The notes under the pieces were generated by a model. It ran no database searches. It saw only the letters and a program-made list of their open reading frames with translations, and was not told the DNA's origin. A stretch of 64,000 nt of DNA, from contig JAAXTM010000011.1 in NCBI GenBank assembly GCA_013336525.1, positions 1 to 64,000 of the forward strand, read 5' to 3'. The translations under genes and the position numbers were made by a program. Shown here in pieces: positions 1 to 9,703 of the stretch (within the stretch, counting starts at the first letter, position 1; each line of letters begins with the position of its first letter). Source of the stretch: Geobacteraceae bacterium (lineage in GTDB: Bacteria > Desulfobacterota > Desulfuromonadia > Geobacterales > Pseudopelobacteraceae).

Positions 1-1844
1 ATATTGCCGACGGCATAGGGGTGTTCAGCGGAACCGCAGAGCGGACAGGGGGCACCATCGACAAGCTGCTTGCGATCATCCTCCAGGCTGCGCACCCGGT
101 TAATCAGCATGACGTTATCCTGCATCTGCCGGGCAACCTGTTCGCGCAGTTCAAGCTCTCCGGTCAGTCCCGCTTCCTGCTGAACAAGCAGAGATTGCTG
201 CTGCTCAAGTTCTTCACTAAGCTGCTTCAGCTCCGCCAGCTTCTTCCTGGTCTCTGCAAGCCGCGCCTCTGCTTCCTGAACCAGCCCCAGACGGTTGAGC
301 CGGGCCGCAAGAACTTCCGCATCACCGCGCCACGCGGAAAGTTCACGCCCCTGCAACAGGGCTTCGCGTGCCGCAGATACCGCGGCCAGACGCTGCGCAG
401 CAACCGTAACCGCTTGCTGCGCCACTTGCCATACGTCCTCTGTCCGGCACATATCGAGGGCGGCTGCCTCGATGAGCGCGGCATGACGCCCCAGTTTATC
501 CCCACTGTTGCGGCACTGCGCATCAAGCGATTTGAGCGCCTTTGACTGCTGTTCGATCCCTGCCAGCGCCTCGGCCAGCCCGGTATCGGCCTGATGTTCA
601 GCAAGGAAGGCCAAGGCCGCTTGCAACTCCGGATCAAGCCCGCTTAACCGCTGCTCGCATGCCGTTATCGCCTTGGAATAGTCGCCTTTCTGCCTGGTTG
701 TTTTCTCAATATCTGCCAGCAGGCTCTGTAGCTGGGCATGAGCCTCGCCAAGCTTGACGTCAAGCGCACGCGTTATCTGGATCAGCCCGGCTTCTTCCGC
801 CTGCCTGGCCCGGGCGCTTGCAAGACCGGATTCTGCCAGTTCAAGCGCATTAAAAGCTGTCTGCCAGTCTGTTTGAAGCTGTGGCATCCGCTCAACGGCA
901 CCCACCAGCTCCCCCTCTTCCCTGATCTGCTGCGCCCGAATGGAGAGAATATGGGCATGATTGCCGCCAAGTTTCAGCGCCCGACCAGCCAGTGCCAAGC
1001 GTTCCAACTCCGGTGCCGCTGTCGCCTTGCGCACCGCCAAGGCCTGCCGGGTCTGACCGAGTTGCCGGATTTCATCGCCAAGAGCTGCTATTCGCTCCAG
1101 CCAGGATTGGGCAGAGCTGATCATCGAGGCCTCGGCGGCCAGTGCACGTTCCACCTGATGCAGTTCAGATCTCTCAAGCTGCAGCGCTTCCGTTTCCTCA
1201 GGAGACAGCAACTGAATACCATCAAGTTCGGCACGCATCTCCCCCAGCCGCCTGCGCTCTTCCGTGGTGCGCTCATGAACCTTGATGGAGATCCTGCTGT
1301 AGATCGCAGTGCCGGTAATCTGCTCCAGAATCGGGGCGCGTTCGTCAGGACGGGCCTGCAGGAAGGCGGCGAAGTCTCCCTGCGCCAGCAGCATCGACCG
1401 GGTGAAACGGTCGAAGTCCATGCCGGTCACTTCCTCGACCTTATCTGTCACAGCTCTCAATTTTGATTCGAGGATTGCTCCGCTTTCAGCTTCGGCGATC
1501 TCATGCCGTGGCGACTGCAATTGCCCGTCAGCCAGCTTGCGTGATCGGTGTTGGCTCCAATGGCAGCGAAATCGACCCATTGCAGTCTCAAATTCAACTT
1601 CGGCAAAACATTCGCCGGTCTGCCGCGACATGATTTCGTTTTCACTCTGTGTGATCCTGCCGAGGCGTGGGGTCTGACCGTAAAGGGCCAGGCAGACCGC
1701 ATCTAGAATGGTTGACTTGCCGGCGCCGGTTGGACCGGTGATAGCGAAGATTCCGCTGGAGACATAGTCGGGGTGCCTGAAATCAACCTCCCACACTCCG
1801 GCCAATGAATTAAGATTTTTAAAGCTGAGGCGGAGTACTTTCAT
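1..1844 (-). CDS. sbcC: Exonuclease SbcC, N-terminal part (runs off the left edge)
   Basis: This is the large subunit of the SbcCD (Mre11-Rad50-like) nuclease, an SMC-type ATPase that opens DNA ends and hairpins for the SbcD nuclease. The ATG at 1844 overlaps the sbcD stop by 4 bp (ATGA). The translation starts MKVLRLSFKNLNSLAG and has a Walker A motif GPTGAGKST near residue 37. It then has the FTRSMLLAQGDFAAFLQA segment typical of SbcC, followed by a long charged coiled-coil region. At the window edge, in the same frame, CPLCGSAEHP (Cys600 and Cys603) is the Rad50-type zinc hook. About 614 codons are present, so roughly the first 60 percent; the second coiled-coil arm and the C-terminal ATPase half (signature, Walker B) lie outside. 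No frameshift was seen at the points checked. Confidence 0.93.
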   Translation of the reverse strand, partial: MKVLRLSFKNLNSLAGVWEVDFRHPDYVSSGIFAITGPTGAGKSTILDAVCLALYGQTPRLGRITQSENEIMSRQTGECFAEVEFETAMGRFRCHWSQHRSRKLADGQLQSPRHEIAEAESGAILESKLRAVTDKVEEVTGMDFDRFTRSMLLAQGDFAAFLQARPDERAPILEQITGTAIYSRISIKVHERTTEERRRLGEMRAELDGIQLLSPEETEALQLERSELHQVERALAAEASMISSAQSWLERIAALGDEIRQLGQTRQALAVRKATAAPELERLALAGRALKLGGNHAHILSIRAQQIREEGELVGAVERMPQLQTDWQTAFNALELAESGLASARARQAEEAGLIQITRALDVKLGEAHAQLQSLLADIEKTTRQKGDYSKAITACEQRLSGLDPELQAALAFLAEHQADTGLAEALAGIEQQSKALKSLDAQCRNSGDKLGRHAALIEAAALDMCRTEDVWQVAQQAVTVAAQRLAAVSAAREALLQGRELSAWRGDAEVLAARLNRLGLVQEAEARLAETRKKLAELKQLSEELEQQQSLLVQQEAGLTGELELREQVARQMQDNVMLINRVRSLEDDRKQLVDGAPCPLCGSAEHPYAVGN

Positions 1845-3082
1845 AACTCACCAAGGGTGCCGAGCCTTGCATCTTCGTGCAGAGCTGCAACTGCCTCGCT
1901 AAAAGCAGCGATCAATTCTGACTGCTGTTCCTGCGGCACTTCATGGGCAACGAGGCAACGGGCGAACACATCATCAACAGTCAGATCATCAAGAGTTTCT
2001 TCTGTTGCCATCCGGCTCAAGGTCCGCTCCACCAGACGCATGTTCTTAGCCCGCAGGATTTCAACCCCCGTCCCCTCAACCAGCTCTCGCAACCTTTCCT
2101 GCAGATCACCTATGACTTCATCTCCTTCGTAGACGACCTCCAGCCATACAGAAGCTTGCTCCTTCTTCAAAGTGTTTATGCTGTCGCTGATATGCTTCCA
2201 GTCGCCACGTACCGTTGACAATATCTGAAAGTTCGGAACGGTAATTTCCTGAACCTTAACGTCGTTGGCATCCACATCCAGCGTTATAACAATCTTGCGC
2301 CCGCGAGCTTCGCCGAAACTCATCGGAATTGGCGACCCCGAATAGCGTCGTACTTCCGAGCCGTTTATTCGCTGTGCCACATGCAGATGCCCAAGAGCCA
2401 GGTAGTCGAAACAATCAGGAAAGATTTCGGCACGGACTTGCCCAAGGGTGCCCACATAAAGTTCGCGTACGCCATCCCCCTCTACGGTCTGGCCACCGCT
2501 TGTGAATAGATGCCCCATGGCGATAATCGGCAGTTTACCCCCGAGTCCGGAGCGCTTGGCCACAGCCGCGTCACCGACAACCCGGTAATGGTCGCGAATA
2601 CCTTCCACCAGCTTGCGCCCTTTATCCTCAAAGGTTTCCCCGGCCTCGGCACGACGGATATCACGATCTCGCAGATATGGAACTGCACATATGATCAGCT
2701 CAGGTTTGCCGTGTATATCATTTAGCACTACCAGTTCATCAGTTACCTCCTCGGCCATGTTGCCGACAACGTGGACGTTGAGGAAACGCAGTAACTCACG
2801 TGGGGCATTCAGGAGAGACGGGGAATCATGGTTGCCTGCTGTAACCACAACGTGACGGCACCCCGCACCCGCAGCCCGGCACAAAAAACGGTAATAAAGC
2901 TCTAACGCACGATTGCTCGGTGTGCCGTTATCGAAAATATCACCGGCGACAAGAAGTGCTTCAACCCCTTCTGCCTTAATGGTATCGATCAGCCAATCGA
3001 AAAATCGCCCGAATTCATCGTAGCGCCTGCGACCGTAAAGCGACCGCCCAATGTGCCAATCAGATGTATGCAGAATTTTCAC
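1841..3082 (-). CDS. sbcD: Exonuclease SbcD (Mre11-type nuclease subunit)
   Basis: This is the nuclease subunit of SbcCD, a manganese-dependent calcineurin-type phosphoesterase. Phosphoesterase motifs are clear near the N terminus: HTSDWHIG (about residues 5-12), VAGDIFD (about 45-51), TAGNHDS (about 81-87) and a later GHLH. The C-terminal half carries the capping and SbcC-binding regions. I place the start at the GTG at 3082, just before KILHTSDWH, with an AAAGGAAC element about 10 bases upstream. An in-frame start at 3139 would add 19 residues that do not belong to the family. The gene is translationally coupled to sbcC by a 4-bp overlap. The length of about 413 residues is normal. Confidence 0.94.
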   Translation of the reverse strand: MKILHTSDWHIGRSLYGRRRYDEFGRFFDWLIDTIKAEGVEALLVAGDIFDNGTPSNRALELYYRFLCRAAGAGCRHVVVTAGNHDSPSLLNAPRELLRFLNVHVVGNMAEEVTDELVVLNDIHGKPELIICAVPYLRDRDIRRAEAGETFEDKGRKLVEGIRDHYRVVGDAAVAKRSGLGGKLPIIAMGHLFTSGGQTVEGDGVRELYVGTLGQVRAEIFPDCFDYLALGHLHVAQRINGSEVRRYSGSPIPMSFGEARGRKIVITLDVDANDVKVQEITVPNFQILSTVRGDWKHISDSINTLKKEQASVWLEVVYEGDEVIGDLQERLRELVEGTGVEILRAKNMRLVERTLSRMATEETLDDLTVDDVFARCLVAHEVPQEQQSELIAAFSEAVAALHEDARLGTLGEL

Positions 3083-3110
3083 GTAACTCTTGTTCCTTTG
3101 TTTTGTTACT

Positions 3111-3857
3111 TTAATACACGGCAGGATCTGGTGATTCAATCATCGGATTGAGGCGGACAGCCAGGGAGAAGAGATAAGGGTAGTCTTGCTTCAAATGCCG
3201 TATGTACATGACCCATTCGCGGGAAAGATGACCGAATACCCGCTTGATATCGCCATTTATATGATCAACGTCGCTCTGCGGCATATGTTCAAAGGAGTCC
3301 CTCGCTTCAAGCTCCTCCACCAGATGGAACACAGCCCAGAGCAGATCGGTAAACTCTTCATGTTCGAGCAGATTCTGGTTTTCCAGCAGACTGATCAGAA
3401 AACCCCGCTTTTCAACAAGAAACCTCTTCAGGGTAGACTTCTCGCAACGGCTTGAGTCAATTTTAATGTCGCTTTTACGCAAATAATTGAGTGCATTGGT
3501 AAATTCCTGCTCCTTCCAGGTACCATTAACCAATAAATGGCGTTTCAGTTCGTCACATGAAACGACGTACGCAGACAACTCTTTGAGAAGACGATTACCA
3601 ACTTCGCTGAAAAAGACTCCGATAACCATATTCAGCTTCCGCATAACAGCCTGGCGCTCTCTCTCCTTCAGCACACGCTCAATCATCAGTGTAACAATAA
3701 TGACATAAACAGGTAAAAAAGCGAGATTGCCAAGAAACCAGATGGTTAACTCTTTCGCGCTGCCAATCAGAAAATAGTCAATACCGTAGAGGACAATCGA
3801 AACAGAAACCAGCGCAATAAGCATCAATTTTTTATTGAGAATCAGCTTGCGGAGCAT
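3111..3857 (-). CDS. Unrecognised two-helix membrane protein between pilS and sbcD
   Basis: I do not recognise this 248-residue protein. The N terminus has two hydrophobic segments (about residues 10-32 and 37-60), the second ending in VIIVTLMIERVLKERERQ. The rest is a soluble, helix-rich, charged domain of about 185 residues with a conserved-looking LEHEEFTDLLWAVFHLVEEL stretch near the middle and no catalytic motif I can name. A GAGGG element precedes the ATG. It lies 50 bp below pilS, in the slot where pilR starts in the classical Geobacter order, and 28 bp above the sbcD start. Whether it serves pili, DNA repair or neither cannot be told from the sequence. Codon use and base composition look like the neighbours. 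Confidence 0.8.
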   Translation of the reverse strand: MLRKLILNKKLMLIALVSVSIVLYGIDYFLIGSAKELTIWFLGNLAFLPVYVIIVTLMIERVLKERERQAVMRKLNMVIGVFFSEVGNRLLKELSAYVVSCDELKRHLLVNGTWKEQEFTNALNYLRKSDIKIDSSRCEKSTLKRFLVEKRGFLISLLENQNLLEHEEFTDLLWAVFHLVEELEARDSFEHMPQSDVDHINGDIKRVFGHLSREWVMYIRHLKQDYPYLFSLAVRLNPMIESPDPAVY

Positions 3858-3907
3858 ACGTAATGCCCTCCTGTAAACAAGTTATTAAGAGACTTTTTAA
3901 ATGGGAG

Positions 3908-5515
3908 TTAAAGAACCGGCAGCTTGATAACGAATCTGCAGCCACCGGCAGGAGGCGATTCAACGGAGAGGGTTCCACCGTGTGCTTCAATAATGCGGTA
4001 GCTGATTGCCAAACCGAGTCCTGTTCCAGTTGGTTTGGTTGTCCAGAAAGGTTCAAAAAGATGTTGCACGGTATCTTCAGCTATTCCGGATCCGTTATCA
4101 GTTATACTTATACTGACGAAGTCAAAAGTTTCACTACATTCTACCTTGACCCACCCCCCATCGGACACAGCATCGGCTGCATTTTGTAATAGATTGATGA
4201 CGACCTGGTGCAGCTGATCCGGGTCTACGGAGACTACTGCCGACTTGGGCACGAGATTCCGCAGCGTTATGTGTGTAAAACGAGGGTCCTGATTGAGGAA
4301 AATGAAATCTTCTTCGATATATGCATGCAGGTTGATCAGCTGCAGTTGTGGCGAAGCTGGACGGGCATACATAAGAAATTCCGAGATCAGCGAATCGAGC
4401 CGTTCAGCTTCACGGGAAACAATTGCCAAAAGCCGTCCGTCATGCTCTTGAATGTTTGTACTGCCTGAAAGCAGCTGGACTGACCCACACAATGCAGCAA
4501 GCGGATTGCGTATTTCATGTGCCATTCTTGCAGAAAGCTCACCAAGCGCCACAAGTCTATCCGCCTTTTTCAATGCCGCTTCCATGCTGCGGATATTTGA
4601 AACATCTCTGAAATTTATAATATAACCGACAAGGGCCCCCTCACTATCTTTAAACGGGGCAATACGGCACCCCAATATCATTGAGGTACTGTCAAATGGA
4701 TTATATTCAAATTCGAGTTTGGTTGATATATCGTTTTGATTGAAATGTCCGGCTAACTGCGGGAATACGCTTTCGATATGTTTATCATATGCATCAGACT
4801 GGCTCAGCCAGGTAATAGCTTCAGCATATGGATTAAAAACACGGATACGCCCGTCAACAGTTGTAGTCAGGAGTCCGCTCTCACTATGAGCAACGATGGC
4901 TGAATTCAACTGTGCCAGTTCATAATAATCTATAGAAGATCGCTGGAGAGCCTCTTCACTCAAACGGGCACGCTCAGCTAATAAACCGGTAATAAATGCG
5001 GTTAACCCGAAGGCGATCAGATTGAATGATATCGTGTAAAAGAGGCGCAAAGCACCAAATTGCTGTGCATCCTCCTGACTTAAACCAATAAATGACAGAT
5101 AGCCGAAGTACTGAAAATCTAAAATAGTCCCGTACAGTATGCCGCATAATGACGCAGTATAAAGTGCCTGACGCCGCCCAAGCAACATTCCGGCAATCAT
5201 GATGGAGAGGAGATAAAGAAATGAATACGGGCTGAGAATTCCTCCGGTAAAAAGGACAAGAACAGTCACAAACAGCAAGTCCCAGATAACCTGCAGGTTG
5301 GTTAAAAGCTGGTTGAACTTGAATTTTTTGAGGAAAAGCAGCGAAATGACAGAGAATATAAAAGAAAACGCCATCAGCCTGATTACACCAGGCTGAAAGC
5401 GTTCATCTGTGACAAAAGAATCCTGATATTCAAGGAGTAGAGTAGCAGCCAAAAAAAGAAACGAAACAATTATCCTGGCGTAGATAAAAAGACTAAGCCT
5501 TCGTTCAGAGCCCAT
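3908..5515 (-). CDS. pilS: PilS-type sensor histidine kinase
   Basis: This is a membrane sensor kinase, 535 residues, of the kind that pairs with the NtrC-type regulator PilR to control sigma-54-dependent pilin transcription. The N-terminal 180 residues hold about six hydrophobic segments. A PAS domain spans about 200-310. The HisKA dimerisation domain has the phospho-acceptor His333 in RMAHEIRNPLA. The HATPase_c domain ends the protein, with NLLQNAADA (N box), DNGSGI (G1) and PTGTGLGLAI (G2). It starts 2 bp after the pilC stop, so it is cotranscribed with the pilus motor genes. Its usual partner pilR is not next to it, nor elsewhere in this window. The pilS name rests on context and architecture. 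Confidence 0.88.
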   Translation of the reverse strand: MGSERRLSLFIYARIIVSFLFLAATLLLEYQDSFVTDERFQPGVIRLMAFSFIFSVISLLFLKKFKFNQLLTNLQVIWDLLFVTVLVLFTGGILSPYSFLYLLSIMIAGMLLGRRQALYTASLCGILYGTILDFQYFGYLSFIGLSQEDAQQFGALRLFYTISFNLIAFGLTAFITGLLAERARLSEEALQRSSIDYYELAQLNSAIVAHSESGLLTTTVDGRIRVFNPYAEAITWLSQSDAYDKHIESVFPQLAGHFNQNDISTKLEFEYNPFDSTSMILGCRIAPFKDSEGALVGYIINFRDVSNIRSMEAALKKADRLVALGELSARMAHEIRNPLAALCGSVQLLSGSTNIQEHDGRLLAIVSREAERLDSLISEFLMYARPASPQLQLINLHAYIEEDFIFLNQDPRFTHITLRNLVPKSAVVSVDPDQLHQVVINLLQNAADAVSDGGWVKVECSETFDFVSISITDNGSGIAEDTVQHLFEPFWTTKPTGTGLGLAISYRIIEAHGGTLSVESPPAGGCRFVIKLPVL

Positions 5516-5517
5516 AA

Positions 5518-6735
5518 CTAACCGCCAACAGCACCCGCCAGCTTGAAGATTGGCAGATACATGGCAACAACCAACCCGCCGACTGTTGTCCCAAGGAAAA
5601 CCATCAATAACGGCTCCATCATGGAGGTCATAGCGCCAACGGCATCATCAACTTCGTCATCATAAAAATCGGCAATTTTGTTTAACATGGCGTCCATAGC
5701 TCCGGTCGCTTCACCAACTGAGATCATCTGCACAACCATCGGCGGGAAAACACCGCAGGCAGCCAGTGGTTCTGCCATGGTTTTACCTTCCGATATTGCC
5801 TGACGTACAGAGTATATAGCCTCTTCAACAATTTTATTGCCAGCAGTTTTGGCCACAATTTCAAGACCATCCATGATAGGCACGCCGGAACTGACCATAG
5901 TTCCCAATGTTCTGGTGAATTTGGCTACGGAGACCTTTCTGATAAGGGGACCGACAATCGGAGCTTTGAGGGCCATTCTGTCAATATTTTTCTGCCCGAC
6001 AGGGGTTGCATAATATTTTTTAATAGCCCAGACAATGGCGTAAAAACCAGCGATAAGAAGCAAAAAATATTTAACCAGGAAATTACTGAGGGCGATAACA
6101 AACTTGGTCGGGGCAGGCAATTCACCACCGAACTCTGTGAACATCTTGGCAAAAGTCGGAATAACAAAAATCAGAATAACGCCTACTACAACGACGGCAA
6201 TAGACATGATAGTGATCGGATAGACCATGGCGCCTTTGATCTGTTTTTTTAACTTCATCGATTTTTCAATGTATGCGGCAAGGCGGGTTAAGATAGTATC
6301 CAGAATACCGCCAATTTCACCTGCTGCTACAAGGTTGACAAACAGCTGATCAAAAGCCCTTGGATGCTTGCCCAGTGCGTCGGCAAACGTAGAACCACTC
6401 TCGACACTTTCCTTGACTTTGAATAATATTTCCTGAAAAGCCTTGTTTTCCTGCTGGCTTGCCAGGATTTCAAGACACTGGACGAGCGGCAGTCCGGAAT
6501 CGATCATGGTCGAAAACTGACGGGTAAAGATAACAAGGTCTTTTTCGTCTATCTTTTTGCCGCCGCCAAACTTTGGCAAATTGAAACTGAAGGCCTTTGC
6601 TTCTGCCTTTATGGTTATATTACTGAAGCCGTATTTTTTTAGCTGTGCTTCAACAACATCAACAGTTGCCGCCTCGATAACACCTTTTTGTGTGCCACCG
6701 GTTTTTGTGCGAGCTTCCCAGTTAAATTTAGGCAT
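5518..6735 (-). CDS. pilC: Type IV pilus inner-membrane platform protein PilC
   Basis: This is the polytopic platform protein of the type IV pilus machine, which links the PilB/PilT motors to pilin insertion. The 405 residues have two tandem T2SSF domains, about 70-195 and 275-395, each with the family pattern (FTRQFSTMIDSGLPL in the first, FTRTLGTMVSSGVPI in the second). Strong membrane helices lie near 170-200, 215-240 and 370-400. It lies 20 bp below pilT and 2 bp above pilS, all on the same strand, so the four genes form one transcription unit. The length is normal and the ATG start is well supported. Confidence 0.95.
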   Translation of the reverse strand: MPKFNWEARTKTGGTQKGVIEAATVDVVEAQLKKYGFSNITIKAEAKAFSFNLPKFGGGKKIDEKDLVIFTRQFSTMIDSGLPLVQCLEILASQQENKAFQEILFKVKESVESGSTFADALGKHPRAFDQLFVNLVAAGEIGGILDTILTRLAAYIEKSMKLKKQIKGAMVYPITIMSIAVVVVGVILIFVIPTFAKMFTEFGGELPAPTKFVIALSNFLVKYFLLLIAGFYAIVWAIKKYYATPVGQKNIDRMALKAPIVGPLIRKVSVAKFTRTLGTMVSSGVPIMDGLEIVAKTAGNKIVEEAIYSVRQAISEGKTMAEPLAACGVFPPMVVQMISVGEATGAMDAMLNKIADFYDDEVDDAVGAMTSMMEPLLMVFLGTTVGGLVVAMYLPIFKLAGAVGG

Positions 6736-6755
6736 TACTGTTCTCCTTCATAAAT

Positions 6756-7853
6756 TCAGTGCATCTGTGGGCGTCGCTGCATACCTGCTGCAGGGTTGCT
6801 GATCATCTGTTTGAGCTCTTCAGGATCCTGCGAACGACCGAGTGTATCCTCAAGCGATATCATTCGCTTCTGAAAAAGTGAAAAAAGTGATTGATTCATG
6901 GTCTGCATACCGAACTTTTCCTGCCCGATCTGCATTTGGGAGTAAATTTGATGGACCTTGTCTTCACGAATAAGATTCCGGATTGCGGCATTAGGCACCA
7001 TGATTTCAAGAGCAAGAGCGCGCCCCTTTGTTCCCATTCGAGGTATTAATGTCTGTGATAATACACCTTCCAAAACAAAAGAAAGCTGTGCCCTTATCTG
7101 CGTCTGCTGATAAGGAGGAAATACGTCAACAACACGGTTTATGGTCTGGGCACATGAATTGGTGTGCAGTGTAGCTAGGCAGAGATGACCTGTTTCAGCC
7201 AGTGTAAGTGCAGCCTCAATAGTTTCAAGGTCACGTAATTCACCGACCAGAACCACATCCGGGTCTTGCCGCAGAACGTATTTAAGGGCATTTTTAAAGC
7301 CCTTGGTATCAGCTCCCACTTCACGTTGATTTACCAGACAGCCTTTGTGCGGATGCAGGTATTCAATCGGATCCTCGATAGTGACAATATGCTCACGCCG
7401 GTTAATGTTTATGTAATCTACTATTGAAGCAAGGGTCGTTGACTTGCCGCTTCCGGTAGGGCCGGTCACCAGAATAAGACCGCGTGGCTTGGCAGCCAGT
7501 TCAGGCACAATCGGTGGCAAATTCAATTCTTCAAACGTCATGATCCTGTACGGAATAACCCTGAAGACGCCTGCGACCGCTCCCCTTTGAATAAACATGT
7601 TTCCCCTGAAACGTGAAAGCCCCTTTACTCCGAACGAAAGATCAAGCTCGTTTTCTTCTTCGAATTTATGTTTTTGTGCATCTGTCAGCACACTATAACA
7701 GAGTTGCTTTGTTTCGACCTGATTCATGGGGGGAAAATCCATGGGCATCAGGTGTCCATCAACACGCATTTGCGGAGGTGAGTTGGTTGTAATGTGGAGA
7801 TCGGAACCATTTGATTCCACAAGTATTTTCAGTAGTTGATGAAGGTTGAGCAT
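6756..7853 (-). CDS. pilT: Type IV pilus retraction ATPase PilT
   Basis: This hexameric cytoplasmic ATPase powers pilus retraction. The 365 residues include an N-terminal PAS-like domain (SDLHITTNSPPQMRVDG), Walker A GPTGSGKST at about 131-139, an Asp box around VTIEDPIEYLH, a Walker B-like VLVGELRD, and a His box TGHLCLATLHTNS. The PilT-specific signature AIRNLIRE is present and separates it from the extension ATPase. It sits 15 bp downstream of pilB, in the position called pilT-4 in Geobacter. Geobacter genomes usually carry several pilT copies, so this may not be the only retraction motor in the cell. Confidence 0.95.
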   Translation of the reverse strand: MLNLHQLLKILVESNGSDLHITTNSPPQMRVDGHLMPMDFPPMNQVETKQLCYSVLTDAQKHKFEEENELDLSFGVKGLSRFRGNMFIQRGAVAGVFRVIPYRIMTFEELNLPPIVPELAAKPRGLILVTGPTGSGKSTTLASIVDYININRREHIVTIEDPIEYLHPHKGCLVNQREVGADTKGFKNALKYVLRQDPDVVLVGELRDLETIEAALTLAETGHLCLATLHTNSCAQTINRVVDVFPPYQQTQIRAQLSFVLEGVLSQTLIPRMGTKGRALALEIMVPNAAIRNLIREDKVHQIYSQMQIGQEKFGMQTMNQSLFSLFQKRMISLEDTLGRSQDPEELKQMISNPAAGMQRRPQMH

Positions 7854-7868
7854 CGAAGGTCCCCCTGT

Positions 7869-9575
7869 TTAGTCGTCAGAAACAGTTATTCTCAACACTT
7901 CTTCGAAGGAGGTTACCCCCTCCTTAAGCTTTGTCAAGCCGGATTGACGCATTGTTTTAATGCCGATACGCATTGATTCACGCTTGATTTCAGCGGTGTT
8001 GGCACCATTTAGAATCAATTCCTTGATTTCTTCACGCATAGGCATAACCTGATAGAAACCGACACGCCCTTTATAACCTGTATTGTTGCAGGCAGGACAT
8101 CCAGTCCCGCGCATGCAGACAAAAGATGGGGCTTCATCCGGCGATACGCCGGCATCTATTAAAGCTTGAACCGGGATCTCTTCAGGTTTTTTACACTCAC
8201 CGCAGACACGACGCGCCAAACGCTGAGCCGTGATCAGATTTACAGCTGAAGCGACCAGAAATGGCTCGATCCCCATATTGAGCAGGCGGTTGATAGTGGC
8301 AGGTGCATCATTGGTATGCAATGTTGAAAGAACCATGTGACCGGTTAAAGCCGCTTTGATGGCAATTTCGGCAGTTTCGAAATCGCGTATCTCACCGATC
8401 ATGATTATGTCAGGATCCTGACGCAAAAATGAGCGTAGCGCTGCTGAAAAATTGAGGCCGATGTCCTCATGCATCTGAACCTGATTAATCCCGGCAAAGT
8501 TAAATTCGACCGGATCTTCGGCCGTTGATATATTTTCAGATACTTTATTCAGCTCAGATATGGCCGAGTAGAGGGATACCGTTTTGCCACTTCCGGTCGG
8601 TCCGGTAACCAGTACCATACCGAAAGGCTTATGTATTTCGTGCATAAAATGAGCTAAAGCATCTGGTTCATATCCCAGTTTGGTCAAATCTGTTTGCAGG
8701 TTGCCCTTGTCAAGAAGACGCATGACGATCTTCTCACCAAATAGCGTCGGAAGACACGAGACACGGAAGTCCATGTCCTTACCGCCTCCCAGTTTAATCT
8801 TGATACGACCATCCTGCGGGAGTCGACGCTCTGCGATATCTAGTTCCGCCATAATCTTGATACGCGAAGTGATCGCATTCTTCAGCTTAAGCGGGGGCTT
8901 CATAACTTCGTAGAGAACGCCATCGATCCGGTAGCGAACCCTGAAAAGCTTTTCGTACGGTTCTACGTGAATATCGCTGGCTTTTTTCCGGATTGCATCC
9001 TGCAAAATAGCGTTAACCATTTTGACAACCGGTGCATCCTCTGTTGCCCGTTCAAGAGAACCAACGTCAACCTGCTCACTATCGTCAACAATTTCGAAAT
9101 CCTCAACATCCATATCACTCATGACGTCTGCAAGTGACGCAGACTGATCATAGTACTTGTCTATCGAGGTTTTAATGTCGCGCTCTGAAGCTACAACCAT
9201 TTCAATGTTGTAGCCGGTCATGAACTTTATGTCTTCAATTGCAAAAAGGTTGGATGGATCGCTTACTGCGATAATCAGGGTCGCACCAGCCCTGTTTACC
9301 GGCAGCAGCTGGTATTTTTGGACGACTTCAGGCGGGATTATTTTTATGACGACAGGGTCTATCTCATAATCGGCAAGATTAACGCTCGGCACACCATACT
9401 GTTTCGATAAAAATGAGGTAAGCTGCTCCTCGGTGAGAAGTTTCATATTTATCAGAATAGTGCCAAGGCGAAGCTGATTGCCGGAAAGCTTTTGCTCTTC
9501 TACCGCTTTGGCTAACTGATCGCGATTAATCAGATTGTTTTTAACAAGGATTTCTCCCAGTCTGTTTGACTGCAT
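7869..9575 (-). CDS. pilB: Type IV pilus extension ATPase PilB
   Basis: This GspE/PilB-family ATPase drives pilin polymerisation. The 568 residues hold an N-terminal MshEN domain (about 1-145, with LGEILVKNNLI and LGTILINMKLL repeats), a region KASDIHVEPYE opening the second N domain, and Walker A GPTGSGKT at 325-332. Asp and His boxes follow (EDPVEF, GHMVLSTLHTND). A four-cysteine zinc-binding insert has C-x2-C twice (CGEC and CPAC). In some PilB proteins the MshEN domain binds cyclic di-GMP, so motor control by that messenger is possible. It heads the pilBTCS block and lies 128 bp below the aroE stop. Confidence 0.95.
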   Translation of the reverse strand: MQSNRLGEILVKNNLINRDQLAKAVEEQKLSGNQLRLGTILINMKLLTEEQLTSFLSKQYGVPSVNLADYEIDPVVIKIIPPEVVQKYQLLPVNRAGATLIIAVSDPSNLFAIEDIKFMTGYNIEMVVASERDIKTSIDKYYDQSASLADVMSDMDVEDFEIVDDSEQVDVGSLERATEDAPVVKMVNAILQDAIRKKASDIHVEPYEKLFRVRYRIDGVLYEVMKPPLKLKNAITSRIKIMAELDIAERRLPQDGRIKIKLGGGKDMDFRVSCLPTLFGEKIVMRLLDKGNLQTDLTKLGYEPDALAHFMHEIHKPFGMVLVTGPTGSGKTVSLYSAISELNKVSENISTAEDPVEFNFAGINQVQMHEDIGLNFSAALRSFLRQDPDIIMIGEIRDFETAEIAIKAALTGHMVLSTLHTNDAPATINRLLNMGIEPFLVASAVNLITAQRLARRVCGECKKPEEIPVQALIDAGVSPDEAPSFVCMRGTGCPACNNTGYKGRVGFYQVMPMREEIKELILNGANTAEIKRESMRIGIKTMRQSGLTKLKEGVTSFEEVLRITVSDD

Positions 9576-9703
9576 GATTTCTCCGTTTACTTGTCTAAAG
9601 CGCCATACTAGGGAGAATACCGGTTATTGTCAAGCTGTTGTAGTTAAGGAGGTCAAATACTGCTGACCTCCAACAGACAGGACAAGTGAGGCAGAATCGA
9701 CTT
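9576..9703. other. aroE-pilB gap with a GGAGGTCA inverted repeat
   Basis: The 128-bp gap holds an 8-bp perfect inverted repeat, GGAGGTCA at 9648-9655 and TGACCTCC at 9664-9671, with an 8-base loop. No T-run follows on the minus strand, so a factor-independent terminator is doubtful. It could be an operator or mRNA leader hairpin ahead of pilB. No convincing sigma-70 or sigma-54 promoter was identified by eye. Confidence 0.35.

Noticed and set aside
738-1466. Long plus-strand frame inside sbcC
   Set aside because: It lies opposite the SbcC coding frame, and its translation has no family pattern; the SbcC frame carries the zinc hook and Walker A motif.
9648-9671. Inverted repeat after aroE as a terminator
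   Set aside because: The stem is G+C-rich but has no T-run on the minus strand, so it is kept only as a possible operator.
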